NCBI GenBank assembly: GCA_947645965.1
Contig: CANSES010000027.1
Coordinates: forward strand, 1 to 14,769
Direction: 5' to 3'
Origin: an uncultured Enterorhabdus sp.
GTDB lineage: Bacteria > Actinomycetota > Coriobacteriia > Coriobacteriales > Eggerthellaceae
DNA length: 14,769 nucleotides
Shown: one piece after another, positions 6,335 to 13,604 of the stretch
How positions within the stretch are numbered: position 1 is the first letter of the stretch
How the letters are laid out: the number at the start of each line of letters is the position of its first letter
Translations under genes and position numbers: made by a program
The notes under the pieces: model-generated
Databases searched by the model: none
Told to the model about the DNA's origin: nothing
What the model saw: only the letters and a program-made list of their open reading frames with translations

Positions 6335-8875
6335 ATGCTATTCGATTACCAGGAGTTCCTCGATGGCATCGATCGCGAGGCCTATCACGAGGGCGAGTGG
6401 CAGTGGGAGGAGGACGGCTACACCGTAACGCGCACCTACACCTACTCGGCGCCCGGCTGCCATGATTCCTGCGGCGTGCTCATGTACACCAAGAACGGCA
6501 AGCTGGAGAAGGTCGAGGGCGACCCGCTCGATCCCTGCGCCAACGGCCGCCTGTGCATGCGCTGCCTCAACCTGGAGGAGGGCGTGAACTACGCCGACCG
6601 GCCCAAGTGGCCCCTCAAGCGCGTTGGCGCGCGCGGCGAGAACAAGTGGGAGCGCATCAGCTGGGAGGAGGCGCTTGACACCATCGCCACCTGGATCCAC
6701 GACAACCTGGACGCCAAGGGCCTCGGCCGCGAGTCCATCTTCGTGAACCACGGCACCGGCCGCAACATCTCGTCGTGGGTGCCCTTCCTCGGCGGCGCGT
6801 GCCTCGGCACGCCCAACATCGGCGCCATCGGCTTCTCCGGCTACTCCTGCTACCTGCCGCGCACCTGCGGCACGGCCGCGGGCATCGGCGACTTCCCCAT
6901 CGTGGACGCCTCCGAGGGCCACGCCGACCGCTACAACAACCCCGAGTGGGTGCGCCCCGACGTGGTGGTCATCTGGGGCTGCGAGCCGCTGCGCTCCAAC
7001 GCCGACGGCTACCTGGGCCACTGGCTGGTGGCCTGCATGCAGCAGGGCACGCGCTTCATCTCCGTTGACCCGCAGCTCACCTGGTGGGGCGCCCATGCCG
7101 ACTACTGGCTGCCCATCCGCCCCTCCACCGACCTGGCGCTCGCCCTGGCCTGGCTCAACGTCATCACCACCGAGGAGCTCCAGGACAAGGAGTTCATCGA
7201 GTACTGGTGCGCCTACTACGACGAGCTGAAGGAGCACGTGGCCCAGTTCACCCCCGAGTGGGCCGCCAAGATCTGCGAGGTGCCGGCCGACCTCATCCGC
7301 GACGCGGCGCGCTTCTATGCCACCGCCGAGCGCGGCGCCATCCAGTGGGGCCTGGCCTTCGACACCCAGGTGGACTCCATCCAGCTGTGCCAGACGGTCT
7401 CCAACCTCATGAGCGTCTGCGGCAACATCGACAAGCCGGGCACCAACATCCTCGTGCGCAACGGCTTCGAGATCAACCCGGGCTACGCCACCGCGCAGCT
7501 CTACTGCGATCCGGACACCTTCGCCAAGAAGCTCACCGTCGACCTCGTGCATCCCGGCTGCACCCAGTTCATCGGCATGGCCGACTGCGATGCCGTGAAC
7601 CGCGCCTTCGAGACGGGTGAGCCCTACCCCATCAAGATGTTCTGGTCTCAGGGCGCCAACGGCATCAGCTGCTCGGCCACCGCGGCCCCGCGCGTCCACA
7701 AGATGCTCGAGAAGGTGGAGTTCTGCGTGGTCGCCGACCCCTATATGACGCCCACCGCCGTGGCCTACGCCGACATCTTCCTGCCGCTCAAGACCACTGC
7801 CGAGCGCGACTCCATGCGCGTGTGGTGGACCCCGCTGCGCGCCATGAAGGCCGTCAGCGAGTGGTACGAGGCCAAGTCCGACGAGGAGCTCATCGTGGCG
7901 CTTGGCAACAAGATGAACCCGGAGCTGTTCCAGAAGCGCTGGCCCACGCTCGACGCGCTGCTCCAGGACTACCTGGACGTCGGATTCAACCTCTACGACC
8001 CGGAGACCGGCAAGTCCTACAAGTCGGCCGGCCGCTCCAAGGCGGGCATGATCGAGGTGCCCGACGTGCACACCGACTTCTGGAAGAAGCACCACGCCGA
8101 CGGCACCTGCTCGTTCAAGTCGCTCGTCGAGGACAAGTGCGGCTACGAGTACGACGACTTCTGCGCGACGTACCGCAAGTACGAGAAGGGCATGCTGCGC
8201 CCCGACGGCCAGCCCGGCTTCGCCACGCCTTCGGGCCGCATCGAGCTCGTGCCCTTCGCCACCTTCGGTGCCTGGGGCATCCCGCCTTTGGCCGAGCACG
8301 TGGAGTCGCTCACGATGAAGCGCTGGATGGAGGATCCGGAGTATCGCGCCGAGTACCCGTTCATCTGCATCAACGGCTCCCGCTCCTACGAGTTCTTCCA
8401 CTCCGAGAACCGCCAGCAGGCCACCATGCGCGAGTTCCACCCCATGCCGCTCGTGAAGGTGTCCACCCAGACCGCCGAGGAGTACGACCTCAAGGAAGGC
8501 GAGTGGATCTGGATCGAGAACACCGAGGGCCGCTGCCGCCAGAAGGTGCACATCGACCCCACGCTCAACCCCAACTACATCCACGCCGAGCACGGCTGGT
8601 GGTTCCCCGAGGAGGAGCCGGCGTTCCCGCACCTCTACGGCACCTTCGACTGCAACATCAACAACCTGACCGCCTCCTACGAGACCGGCCAGGGCGGCAT
8701 CGGCAACCCGCTCAAGAGCGTCGCGGCCAAGATCTACAAGTGCACCGATGACGTGAACGAGCCCAGCCCGGGCGAGGTCGTGACGAAGCTCGGCGGCTTC
8801 CGCGACGACTACGTGGCCACCGAGCCGTTCGCCTGGACCCATGACAACACGACGCGCGAGGGAGGACGATTCTAG
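6335..8875 (+). CDS. mop2: molybdopterin-dependent oxidoreductase catalytic subunit (catechol dehydroxylase/transhydroxylase-like)
   Basis: This 846-residue bis-MGD enzyme of the DMSO-reductase superfamily starts at ATG 6335, with GAGGAG about eight bases upstream. The N-terminus has no signal peptide. Its Fe-S-like site is C42-xxx-CG-x26-C74-xx-C77, lacking the usual first cysteine (Ala 39 there). Other landmarks are HGTGRNISSW, GYSCYLPR with Cys 172, VDPQLTWWGAHA, FWSQGANGISC, FFHSENRQQATMREFHP near 685-701 and AEHGWWFPE near 750. Family members reductively remove or transfer hydroxyls on catechol or pyrogallol rings, or catalyse other oxo transfers; the substrate here is not determinable by eye. 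The TAG stop abuts the fer2 ATG, so the two are translationally coupled and probably form one cytoplasmic complex. It aligns with mop3 without gaps over nearly its whole length and is clearly more distant from mop1. Confidence 0.92.
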   Translation: MLFDYQEFLDGIDREAYHEGEWQWEEDGYTVTRTYTYSAPGCHDSCGVLMYTKNGKLEKVEGDPLDPCANGRLCMRCLNLEEGVNYADRPKWPLKRVGARGENKWERISWEEALDTIATWIHDNLDAKGLGRESIFVNHGTGRNISSWVPFLGGACLGTPNIGAIGFSGYSCYLPRTCGTAAGIGDFPIVDASEGHADRYNNPEWVRPDVVVIWGCEPLRSNADGYLGHWLVACMQQGTRFISVDPQLTWWGAHADYWLPIRPSTDLALALAWLNVITTEELQDKEFIEYWCAYYDELKEHVAQFTPEWAAKICEVPADLIRDAARFYATAERGAIQWGLAFDTQVDSIQLCQTVSNLMSVCGNIDKPGTNILVRNGFEINPGYATAQLYCDPDTFAKKLTVDLVHPGCTQFIGMADCDAVNRAFETGEPYPIKMFWSQGANGISCSATAAPRVHKMLEKVEFCVVADPYMTPTAVAYADIFLPLKTTAERDSMRVWWTPLRAMKAVSEWYEAKSDEELIVALGNKMNPELFQKRWPTLDALLQDYLDVGFNLYDPETGKSYKSAGRSKAGMIEVPDVHTDFWKKHHADGTCSFKSLVEDKCGYEYDDFCATYRKYEKGMLRPDGQPGFATPSGRIELVPFATFGAWGIPPLAEHVESLTMKRWMEDPEYRAEYPFICINGSRSYEFFHSENRQQATMREFHPMPLVKVSTQTAEEYDLKEGEWIWIENTEGRCRQKVHIDPTLNPNYIHAEHGWWFPEEEPAFPHLYGTFDCNINNLTASYETGQGGIGNPLKSVAAKIYKCTDDVNEPSPGEVVTKLGGFRDDYVATEPFAWTHDNTTREGGRF
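6513..6675 (+). repeat. 163-base direct repeat, copy 1 (within mop2)
   Basis: This stretch is identical to 9527-9689 within mop3, including silent positions and the uncommon GTT valine codon. It is bounded by mismatches at 6512/9526 and 6676/9690. It covers the GDPLDPCANGRLCMRC to SWEEAL coding region and is the longest identical block I noticed in the tandem pair. Confidence 0.9.
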
Positions 8876-9214
8876 ATGAAGGGCATCCTGATCAACTACG
8901 AGTTCTGCACCGGCTGCCACTCCTGCGAGGTGGCCTGCAAGAAGCACCTCGAGCTGCCCGCGGGCGAGTTCGGCATCAAGCTCTCCGAGACCGGTCCTTT
9001 CGAGTACGCCGGCAAGACCGGCGCTGACCACTGGGAGTGGACCTACCTGCCCGTGATGACCAAGGCGTGCGACATGTGCGAGGACCGCACGGCCAAGGGG
9101 AAGCTCCCCATGTGCGTCCAGCACTGCCAGGCGTGGTGCATGTACTACGGCGAGGTGGAGGACCTGGCCAAGAAGATGGACGGTTCTTCCCGCTGCGCCC
9201 TCTTCACCCGTTAA
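8876..9214 (+). CDS. fer2: short two-[4Fe-4S] ferredoxin subunit (112 aa)
   Basis: The start codon touches the mop2 stop; the ribosome site GGGAGGAC lies within the end of mop2. Cys 11, 14, 17 and 21 (CTGCHSCEVAC) plus Cys 65, 68, 80 and 84 (ACDMC, PMCVQHC) provide ligands for two [4Fe-4S] clusters, with Cys 88 in addition. The sequence is close to residues 1-112 of fer1 (shared CQAWCMYYGEVEDLAKKMDG), but ends at ALFTR, just where fer1 continues for about 145 residues. A strong terminator begins 20 bases later and no remnant of the extension is visible, so this looks like a complete compact form rather than a broken gene. Its likely role is to pass electrons to mop2 and perhaps also mop3, which has no ferredoxin gene of its own. 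Confidence 0.9.
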   Translation: MKGILINYEFCTGCHSCEVACKKHLELPAGEFGIKLSETGPFEYAGKTGADHWEWTYLPVMTKACDMCEDRTAKGKLPMCVQHCQAWCMYYGEVEDLAKKMDGSSRCALFTR

Positions 9215-9233
9215 AGCACTCCTGACCTGAGGC

Positions 9234-9273
9234 GGAAGGCGCGGCGGCATAACCCGTCGCGCCTTCCTGCTTT
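9234..9273 (+). terminator. Terminator after mop2-fer2
   Basis: GGAAGGCGCG (9234-9243) pairs with CGCGCCTTCC (9258-9267); four inner pairs, one a G-T wobble, extend the stem to 14 bp with loop CATAAC. TGCTTT follows. It separates mop2-fer2 from mop3, so mop3 depends either on read-through or on its own promoter. Confidence 0.75.
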
Positions 9274-9274
9274 C

Positions 9275-9309
9275 CGGGCCGGTCGCCCCCTTCGGCGCGC
9301 TCCGGCCCG
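9275..9309. other. Second inverted repeat in the fer2-mop3 gap
   Basis: CGGGCCGG (9275-9282) and CCGGCCCG (9302-9309) are perfect complements around a 19-base loop, between the terminator and the mop3 start. It has no T-tract. It may be an operator or leader structure for mop3, or chance in G/C-rich sequence. I could not identify a promoter for mop3 in the 134-base gap. Confidence 0.35.
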
Positions 9310-9348
9310 CACCTGACGAGAGCCACGACGAGAGAAGGGGATGTCACC

Positions 9349-11901
9349 ATGCTGTTCAACTACCAAGAGTTCCTCGACGGCATCGACCGCGAGGCCTACC
9401 ATGCGGGGGAGTGGCGCTGGGAGGAGGACGGCTACACCGTCACCCGCACCTACACCTATTCTGCCCCGGGCTGCCACACCTCCTGCGGCGTGCTCATGTA
9501 CACCAAGAACGGCAAGCTGGAGAAGATCGAGGGCGACCCGCTCGATCCCTGCGCCAACGGCCGCCTGTGCATGCGCTGCCTCAACCTGGAGGAGGGCGTG
9601 AACTACGCCGACCGGCCCAAGTGGCCCCTCAAGCGCGTTGGCGCGCGCGGCGAGAACAAGTGGGAGCGCATCAGCTGGGAGGAGGCGCTCGACACCATCG
9701 CGGAGTGGATCCGCGTCAACATCGACGAGGCCGGGTTCGGCCGCGAGTCCATCTTCGTGAACCACGGCACCGGGCGCAACATCTCGTCCTGGGTGCCGTT
9801 CCTCGGCGGCGCGTGCCTCGGCACGCCCAACATCGGCGCCATCGGGTCGTCGGGCTACTCCTGCTACCTGCCGCGCACCTGCGGCACGGCGGCCTCCATC
9901 GGCGACTTCCCCATCGTGGACGCCTCCGAGGGCCATGCCGACCGCTACGCCAACCCCGAGTGGGTGCGCCCCGACGTGGTGGTCATCTGGGGGTGCGAGC
10001 CGCTCAAGTCCAACGCCGACGGCTACCTGGGCCACTGGCTGGTGGCCTGCATGCAGCAGGGGACCCAGTTCATCTCCATCGACCCGCAGCTCACCTGGTG
10101 GGGCGCGCACGCGGCCTACTGGCTGCCGCTGCGCCCGGCCACGGACATGGCCATCGCGCTTGCCTGGCTCCACGTCATCATGTACGAGGAGCTGGAGGAC
10201 CGCGAGTTCGTCGATCTGTGGTGCGCCTACTATGACGAGCTCAAGGCCTACGTGGAGCCCTTCACGCCCGAGTGGGCCGGCAAGATCTGCGAGCTCGACC
10301 CCGAGCTCATCCGCGAGTCGGCGCGCTTCTACGCCACGGCCGAGCGCGCGGCCATCCAGTGGGGCCTGGCCTTCGACACGCAGAACGACTCCATCCAGCT
10401 GTGCCAGACCGTCTCCAACCTCATGTCCATCACGGGCAACATCGACAAGCCGGGCACCAATCTGCTCGTGCGCAACGGCTTTGAGATCAACCCGGGCTAC
10501 GCCACCGCGCAGCTCTACTGCCCGCCGGAGACCTTCGCCAAGAAGCTCACGGTGGACGTGACGCACCCCGGTTACGTGCACTTCATCGGCATGGCCGACT
10601 GCGATGCGGTCAACCACGCCTTCGAGACGGGCGAGCCCTACCCCATGAAGATGTTCTGGTCCCAGGGGGCCAACGCCATCACCTGCACGGGCAACGCCGC
10701 GCCCCGCATCTACCAGATGCTTGAGAACGTGGAGTTCTGCGTGGTGGCCGACCCGTACCTGACGCCGACGGCCGTGGCCTTCGCGGACATCTTCCTGCCG
10801 CTCAAGACCACCGCCGAGCGCGACTCCATGCGCGTGTGGTGGACCCCGCTGCGCGCCATGAAGAGCGTCTCCGAGTGGTACGAGGCCAAGTCCGACGAGG
10901 AGCTCATCGTGGCGCTGGGCAACAAGATGAACCCGGAGCTGTTCCAGAAGCGCTGGCCCACGCTCGACGCCCTGCTCCAGGACTACCTGGACACTGGCTT
11001 CAACATTGTGGACCCGGAGACCGGCAAGTCCTACAAGTCGGCCGGCCGCTCCAAGGCGGGCATGGTGGAGGTGCCCGACGCCCACACCGACTTCTGGAAG
11101 AAGCACCACGCCGACGGCACGTGCAGCTTCCAGTCGCTCGTGGAGGACAAGTGCTGCTACGAGTACGACGACTTCTGCGCGACGTACTACAAGTACGAGA
11201 AGGGAATGCTGCGCGCCGACGGCACGCCGGGCTTCGCCACGCCGTCGGGCCGCATCGAGCTCGTGCCCTTCGCCACCTTCGGCGCCTGGGGCATCGACCC
11301 GTGGCCCAAGCACCACGAGTCCATCCACTCCGTCAAGTGGCTTGAGGACCCGGAGTTTCGCGCCGAGTACCCGTTCATCTGCGTGAACGGAAGCCGCTCC
11401 TATGAGTTCTTCCACTCCGAGAACCGCCAGCAGGCCACCATGCGCGAGTTCCACCCCGACCCCATCGTCAAGGTAAGCGCCCAGACCGCCGAGGAGTACG
11501 ACATCCACGAGGGCGACTGGATCTGGCTGGAGAACTCCGAGGGCCGCTGCCGCCAGAAGGCGCATATCGACCCCACGCTCAACCCGAACTACGTCTACGC
11601 CGAGCACGGCTGGTGGTATCCCGAGCAGGAGCCCGCGTTCCCCAACCTCTTCGGCATGTGGGACGTGAACATCAACAACCTGACGGCCTCCTACGAGACG
11701 GGCCCCGGCGGCATCGGCTGCCCGTTCAAGAGCATCGTCTGCAAGATCTACAAGTGCGCGCCCGACAACATGGCGCCCACTCCGGGCGAGGTGGTCACGC
11801 AGCAGGGCGGTTTCCGCAATGACTACGTGGCCGGCGAGCCCTACGCCTATGGCCAGGAGGACTCCTGGCAGGAGCGCATGAAGCGGGGCGTCGAGGCTTA
11901 A
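9349..11901 (+). CDS. mop3: molybdopterin-dependent oxidoreductase catalytic subunit, tandem paralogue of mop2
   Basis: This 850-residue protein starts at ATG 9349, with AAGGGGA upstream. It aligns gap-free with mop2 at a constant offset of 3014 bases until the last ~25 residues, where the two tails diverge. All landmarks are kept: C42-xxx-C46, C74-xx-C77, HGTGRNISSW, GYSCYLPR (Cys 172), DPQLTWWGAHA, FFHSENRQQATMREFHP and AEHGWW. No signal peptide is present. Differences cluster at about residues 400-460 (for example GYVHFIG versus GCTQFIG, NAITCTGNAAPRIYQ versus NGISCSATAAPRVHK), a plausible place for changed substrate specificity, though this is inference. There is no ferredoxin gene after it; a hairpin and a 283-base gap lead to an MFS carrier. 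Fer2 could serve both enzymes. Membership of the bis-MGD family is near certain; the substrate is unknown. Confidence 0.92.
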   Translation: MLFNYQEFLDGIDREAYHAGEWRWEEDGYTVTRTYTYSAPGCHTSCGVLMYTKNGKLEKIEGDPLDPCANGRLCMRCLNLEEGVNYADRPKWPLKRVGARGENKWERISWEEALDTIAEWIRVNIDEAGFGRESIFVNHGTGRNISSWVPFLGGACLGTPNIGAIGSSGYSCYLPRTCGTAASIGDFPIVDASEGHADRYANPEWVRPDVVVIWGCEPLKSNADGYLGHWLVACMQQGTQFISIDPQLTWWGAHAAYWLPLRPATDMAIALAWLHVIMYEELEDREFVDLWCAYYDELKAYVEPFTPEWAGKICELDPELIRESARFYATAERAAIQWGLAFDTQNDSIQLCQTVSNLMSITGNIDKPGTNLLVRNGFEINPGYATAQLYCPPETFAKKLTVDVTHPGYVHFIGMADCDAVNHAFETGEPYPMKMFWSQGANAITCTGNAAPRIYQMLENVEFCVVADPYLTPTAVAFADIFLPLKTTAERDSMRVWWTPLRAMKSVSEWYEAKSDEELIVALGNKMNPELFQKRWPTLDALLQDYLDTGFNIVDPETGKSYKSAGRSKAGMVEVPDAHTDFWKKHHADGTCSFQSLVEDKCCYEYDDFCATYYKYEKGMLRADGTPGFATPSGRIELVPFATFGAWGIDPWPKHHESIHSVKWLEDPEFRAEYPFICVNGSRSYEFFHSENRQQATMREFHPDPIVKVSAQTAEEYDIHEGDWIWLENSEGRCRQKAHIDPTLNPNYVYAEHGWWYPEQEPAFPNLFGMWDVNINNLTASYETGPGGIGCPFKSIVCKIYKCAPDNMAPTPGEVVTQQGGFRNDYVAGEPYAYGQEDSWQERMKRGVEA
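9527..9689 (+). repeat. 163-base direct repeat, copy 2 (within mop3)
   Basis: Identical to 6513-6675 in mop2, 3014 bases upstream. Flanking sequence is similar but carries silent changes, so this block has escaped divergence that affected its neighbours. Confidence 0.9.
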
Positions 11902-11915
11902 ACAGCGTGTGCCAC

Positions 11916-11951
11916 GGGAGGGCGCCGGCGGAAAACCATCGGCGTCCTCCC
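11916..11951 (+). terminator. Hairpin downstream of mop3, possible terminator
   Basis: GGGAGGGCGCCG (11916-11927) pairs with CGGCGTCCTCCC (11940-11951) through 12 pairs including one G-T wobble, with a 12-base loop. It starts 14 bases after the stop codon. No T-run follows, so termination may be inefficient or factor-assisted. Confidence 0.5.
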
Positions 11952-12026
11952 AGGTCAGAGCCTAGGCTAATCCCTCGTTTCCTACGCCCGATCACCCGCG
12001 CCGCCCAATTTTCCCAAGGATAGGAA

Positions 12027-12117
12027 CCCTCGCCCCATGCGGTTTCCCCCAAATCCGAACAGAATGCGGGCAACCCGCGCGAGGGCGTGGGTGCGAAAGG
12101 TTGGGGGAGAGCGAGGG
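12027..12117. repeat. Large imperfect inverted repeat in the leader of the MFS gene
   Basis: CCCTCGC (12027-12033) and TTTCCCCCAA (12043-12052) are mirrored by TTGGGGGA (12101-12108) and GCGAGGG (12111-12117). Inside the loop GCGGG-CAA-CCCGC forms a small hairpin near 12066-12078. The element occupies most of the 283-base mop3-MFS gap. It could be a structured 5' leader of the MFS mRNA or one copy of a dispersed intergenic repeat; a single window cannot tell. The remaining gap sequence shows no clear promoter. Confidence 0.45.
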
Positions 12118-12184
12118 ACCGAAGGGGGGAAGCCGACGACTCGTTCTCATGCTCGTTTCGCAACATAAGAGGAAAGGTAAAGAA

Positions 12185-13495
12185 ATGGCTGAAGAAAAGA
12201 AGGGGTTCCATCGCGCCTGGCTGGTCTTCATCGGCGTCTGCATGATGATGGCTGGCGGCATGGGTCTCGTGCTCAACGTGATGGGCAACTATTTCGCGCC
12301 GATGGCCATGGCCTTCGGCCTGGTCACTCCTGATGGCAAGCCCGACGTGACCCAGGTGACCCTGCTCATGACCGTGTATTCGTACGTCATGCTTGTCTGG
12401 CTGCCGTTCTGCGGCCGCCTGTTCGACAAGGTTGACGCACGGATTCTGTTCGGCGTCAGCGGCTGCCTGATCGTCATCGGCTGCCTGCTGTTCAACGTCT
12501 GGACCGAGGTGTGGCAGATCTACATCTCCGGCGCCCTGTTCGGCCTGGCTGGCCCCGCCATCTTCCTGGTGGGCCCCTCCGTGCTGATCAACAACTGGTT
12601 CGCCCCCAAGCAGGCGGGCAAGTTCCTCGGCATCGCGTCCGCCTTCACCGGCGTGGGCACCTTCGTGTGGTCCCCGGTGTTCGCCGGCCTCGTCAAGGCT
12701 GAGGGCTACAAGTTCGGCTTCACCGTCGAGGCCGTCATCGCCGCTGTGCTCATCCTCATCCCCGCGTTCTTCTTCTTCCGCACGCGTCCTGAGGACGTGG
12801 GCCTGCAGCCGTGGGGCATCGAGAAGGAGGCCGCCGAGGGCGAGAAGCCCAAGGCCGTCGGCGTCAGCGGCAAGTTCGCCCTGGGCACCATCGCCTTCTG
12901 GGCCATCCTCATCGGCGCCGGCCTGATCTCGCTGGGCGGCGGCTACAAGTCCCTGATGCCCACCGCGGTGCAGTCCGTGGGCGGTCCTGAGCTGGCCATG
13001 CTCGGCGCGACGATGATCTCCGCCGCCGCTGTCGGCAACATCCTCGGCAAGATCACCCTGGGCACCCTGGCTGACAAGATCGGCATCAAGAACGCCATGG
13101 TCGGCTTCGCCGTCGTGTCCGCCATCGGCTTTGCGCTCATGGTGGCCTTCATGGGCAACAACATGGTTCCGATGATCATCGCCGGCTTCTGCATCGGCAC
13201 CGGCGACGCCATGATGTCCGTCGGCCTGCCGCTCGTCACCCGCGCCTGCTATGGCGACCGCCGCTACGGTGAGATCTACTCCTACATGAACATGCCCATC
13301 GCCCTGCTGGGCGGCCTCGGCGCCACCTTCGTGGCCCTGGTGGCCAGCCTCACCGGCGGCTTCCAGGCTGCTTACGGCTGCGGCATCGTGTTCGAGGCCA
13401 TCATCGCGGCGTGCATGATCGTCGCCGTGGTGACCGCCAAGAAGTTCCGCGACAAGTGGACGGCCGAGGGAGAGCCCGAGAAGTCTCGCGGCTAG
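12185..13495 (+). CDS. MFS transporter, OFA (oxalate/formate antiporter)-like
   Basis: This 436-residue membrane carrier starts at ATG 12185, with AGGAAAGG about ten bases upstream; in-frame codons back to 12101 are not needed for the fold. About twelve hydrophobic helices are visible in two halves, joined by a charged loop (RPEDVGLQPWG, then Glu/Lys-rich, about residues 200-226). The MFS loop motif appears as CGRLFDKVDARI near residues 76-87 and again, weaker, as GKITLGTLADKIG near 288-300. FGLAGPAIFLVGPSVLINNW is typical of OFA-like carriers from memory. It probably moves a small organic acid or aromatic substrate or product across the cytoplasmic membrane; the substrate cannot be assigned. 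Its position directly after mop3 suggests supply of substrate to, or export of product from, the Mop enzymes. A strong terminator follows. Confidence 0.9.
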   Translation: MAEEKKGFHRAWLVFIGVCMMMAGGMGLVLNVMGNYFAPMAMAFGLVTPDGKPDVTQVTLLMTVYSYVMLVWLPFCGRLFDKVDARILFGVSGCLIVIGCLLFNVWTEVWQIYISGALFGLAGPAIFLVGPSVLINNWFAPKQAGKFLGIASAFTGVGTFVWSPVFAGLVKAEGYKFGFTVEAVIAAVLILIPAFFFFRTRPEDVGLQPWGIEKEAAEGEKPKAVGVSGKFALGTIAFWAILIGAGLISLGGGYKSLMPTAVQSVGGPELAMLGATMISAAAVGNILGKITLGTLADKIGIKNAMVGFAVVSAIGFALMVAFMGNNMVPMIIAGFCIGTGDAMMSVGLPLVTRACYGDRRYGEIYSYMNMPIALLGGLGATFVALVASLTGGFQAAYGCGIVFEAIIAACMIVAVVTAKKFRDKWTAEGEPEKSRG

Positions 13496-13506
13496 CCTTC
13501 GCTGAA

Positions 13507-13539
13507 CGTGCGGCGCCGAAAGGCGCCGCACGGCTTTTA
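13507..13539 (+). terminator. Intrinsic terminator after the first MFS gene
   Basis: CGTGCGGCGCC (13507-13517) and GGCGCCGCACG (13522-13532) form a perfect 11-bp stem capped by a GAAA tetraloop and followed by GCTTTTA. It begins 12 bases after the stop codon. This is the most canonical terminator in the window. Confidence 0.9.
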
Positions 13540-13564
13540 TCCCCCGTTTTCATTATCTATGTAG

Positions 13565-13582
13565 GATGCGCGGGAGCGCATC
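13565..13582 (+). promoter_or_regulatory. Perfect dyad upstream of the second MFS gene
   Basis: GATGCGC (13565-13571) and GCGCATC (13576-13582) are perfect inverted repeats around GGGA, 23 bases upstream of the ATG. An AT-rich stretch, TTTTCATTATCTATGTA, lies immediately before it and may contain the -10 region. A repressor operator or a leader hairpin are both possible. Confidence 0.4.
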
Positions 13583-13604
13583 GCGCGATAGACAGGTGCT
13601 CATC

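Noticed and set aside
9215..9233. A decayed remnant of the fer1-type extension after fer2
   Set aside because: Reading past the stop gives no similarity to the fer1 tail, and the terminator begins 20 bases later.
6338..9250. A 970-codon open frame on the minus strand, antisense to mop2 and fer2
   Set aside because: Same shadow effect; the plus-strand product has clear family motifs and good ribosome sites, this one does not.
9211..11607. A 798-codon open frame on the minus strand, antisense to mop3
   Set aside because: It repeats the same artefactual sequence as the antisense frame of mop2 because the two genes are paralogues; not independent evidence of coding.
11795..13531. A 578-codon open frame on the minus strand over the first MFS gene and its leader
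   Set aside because: His/Asp/Glu/Ala-rich shadow, with its N-terminal part running through the 13507-13532 hairpin and its C-terminal part across the leader inverted repeat.
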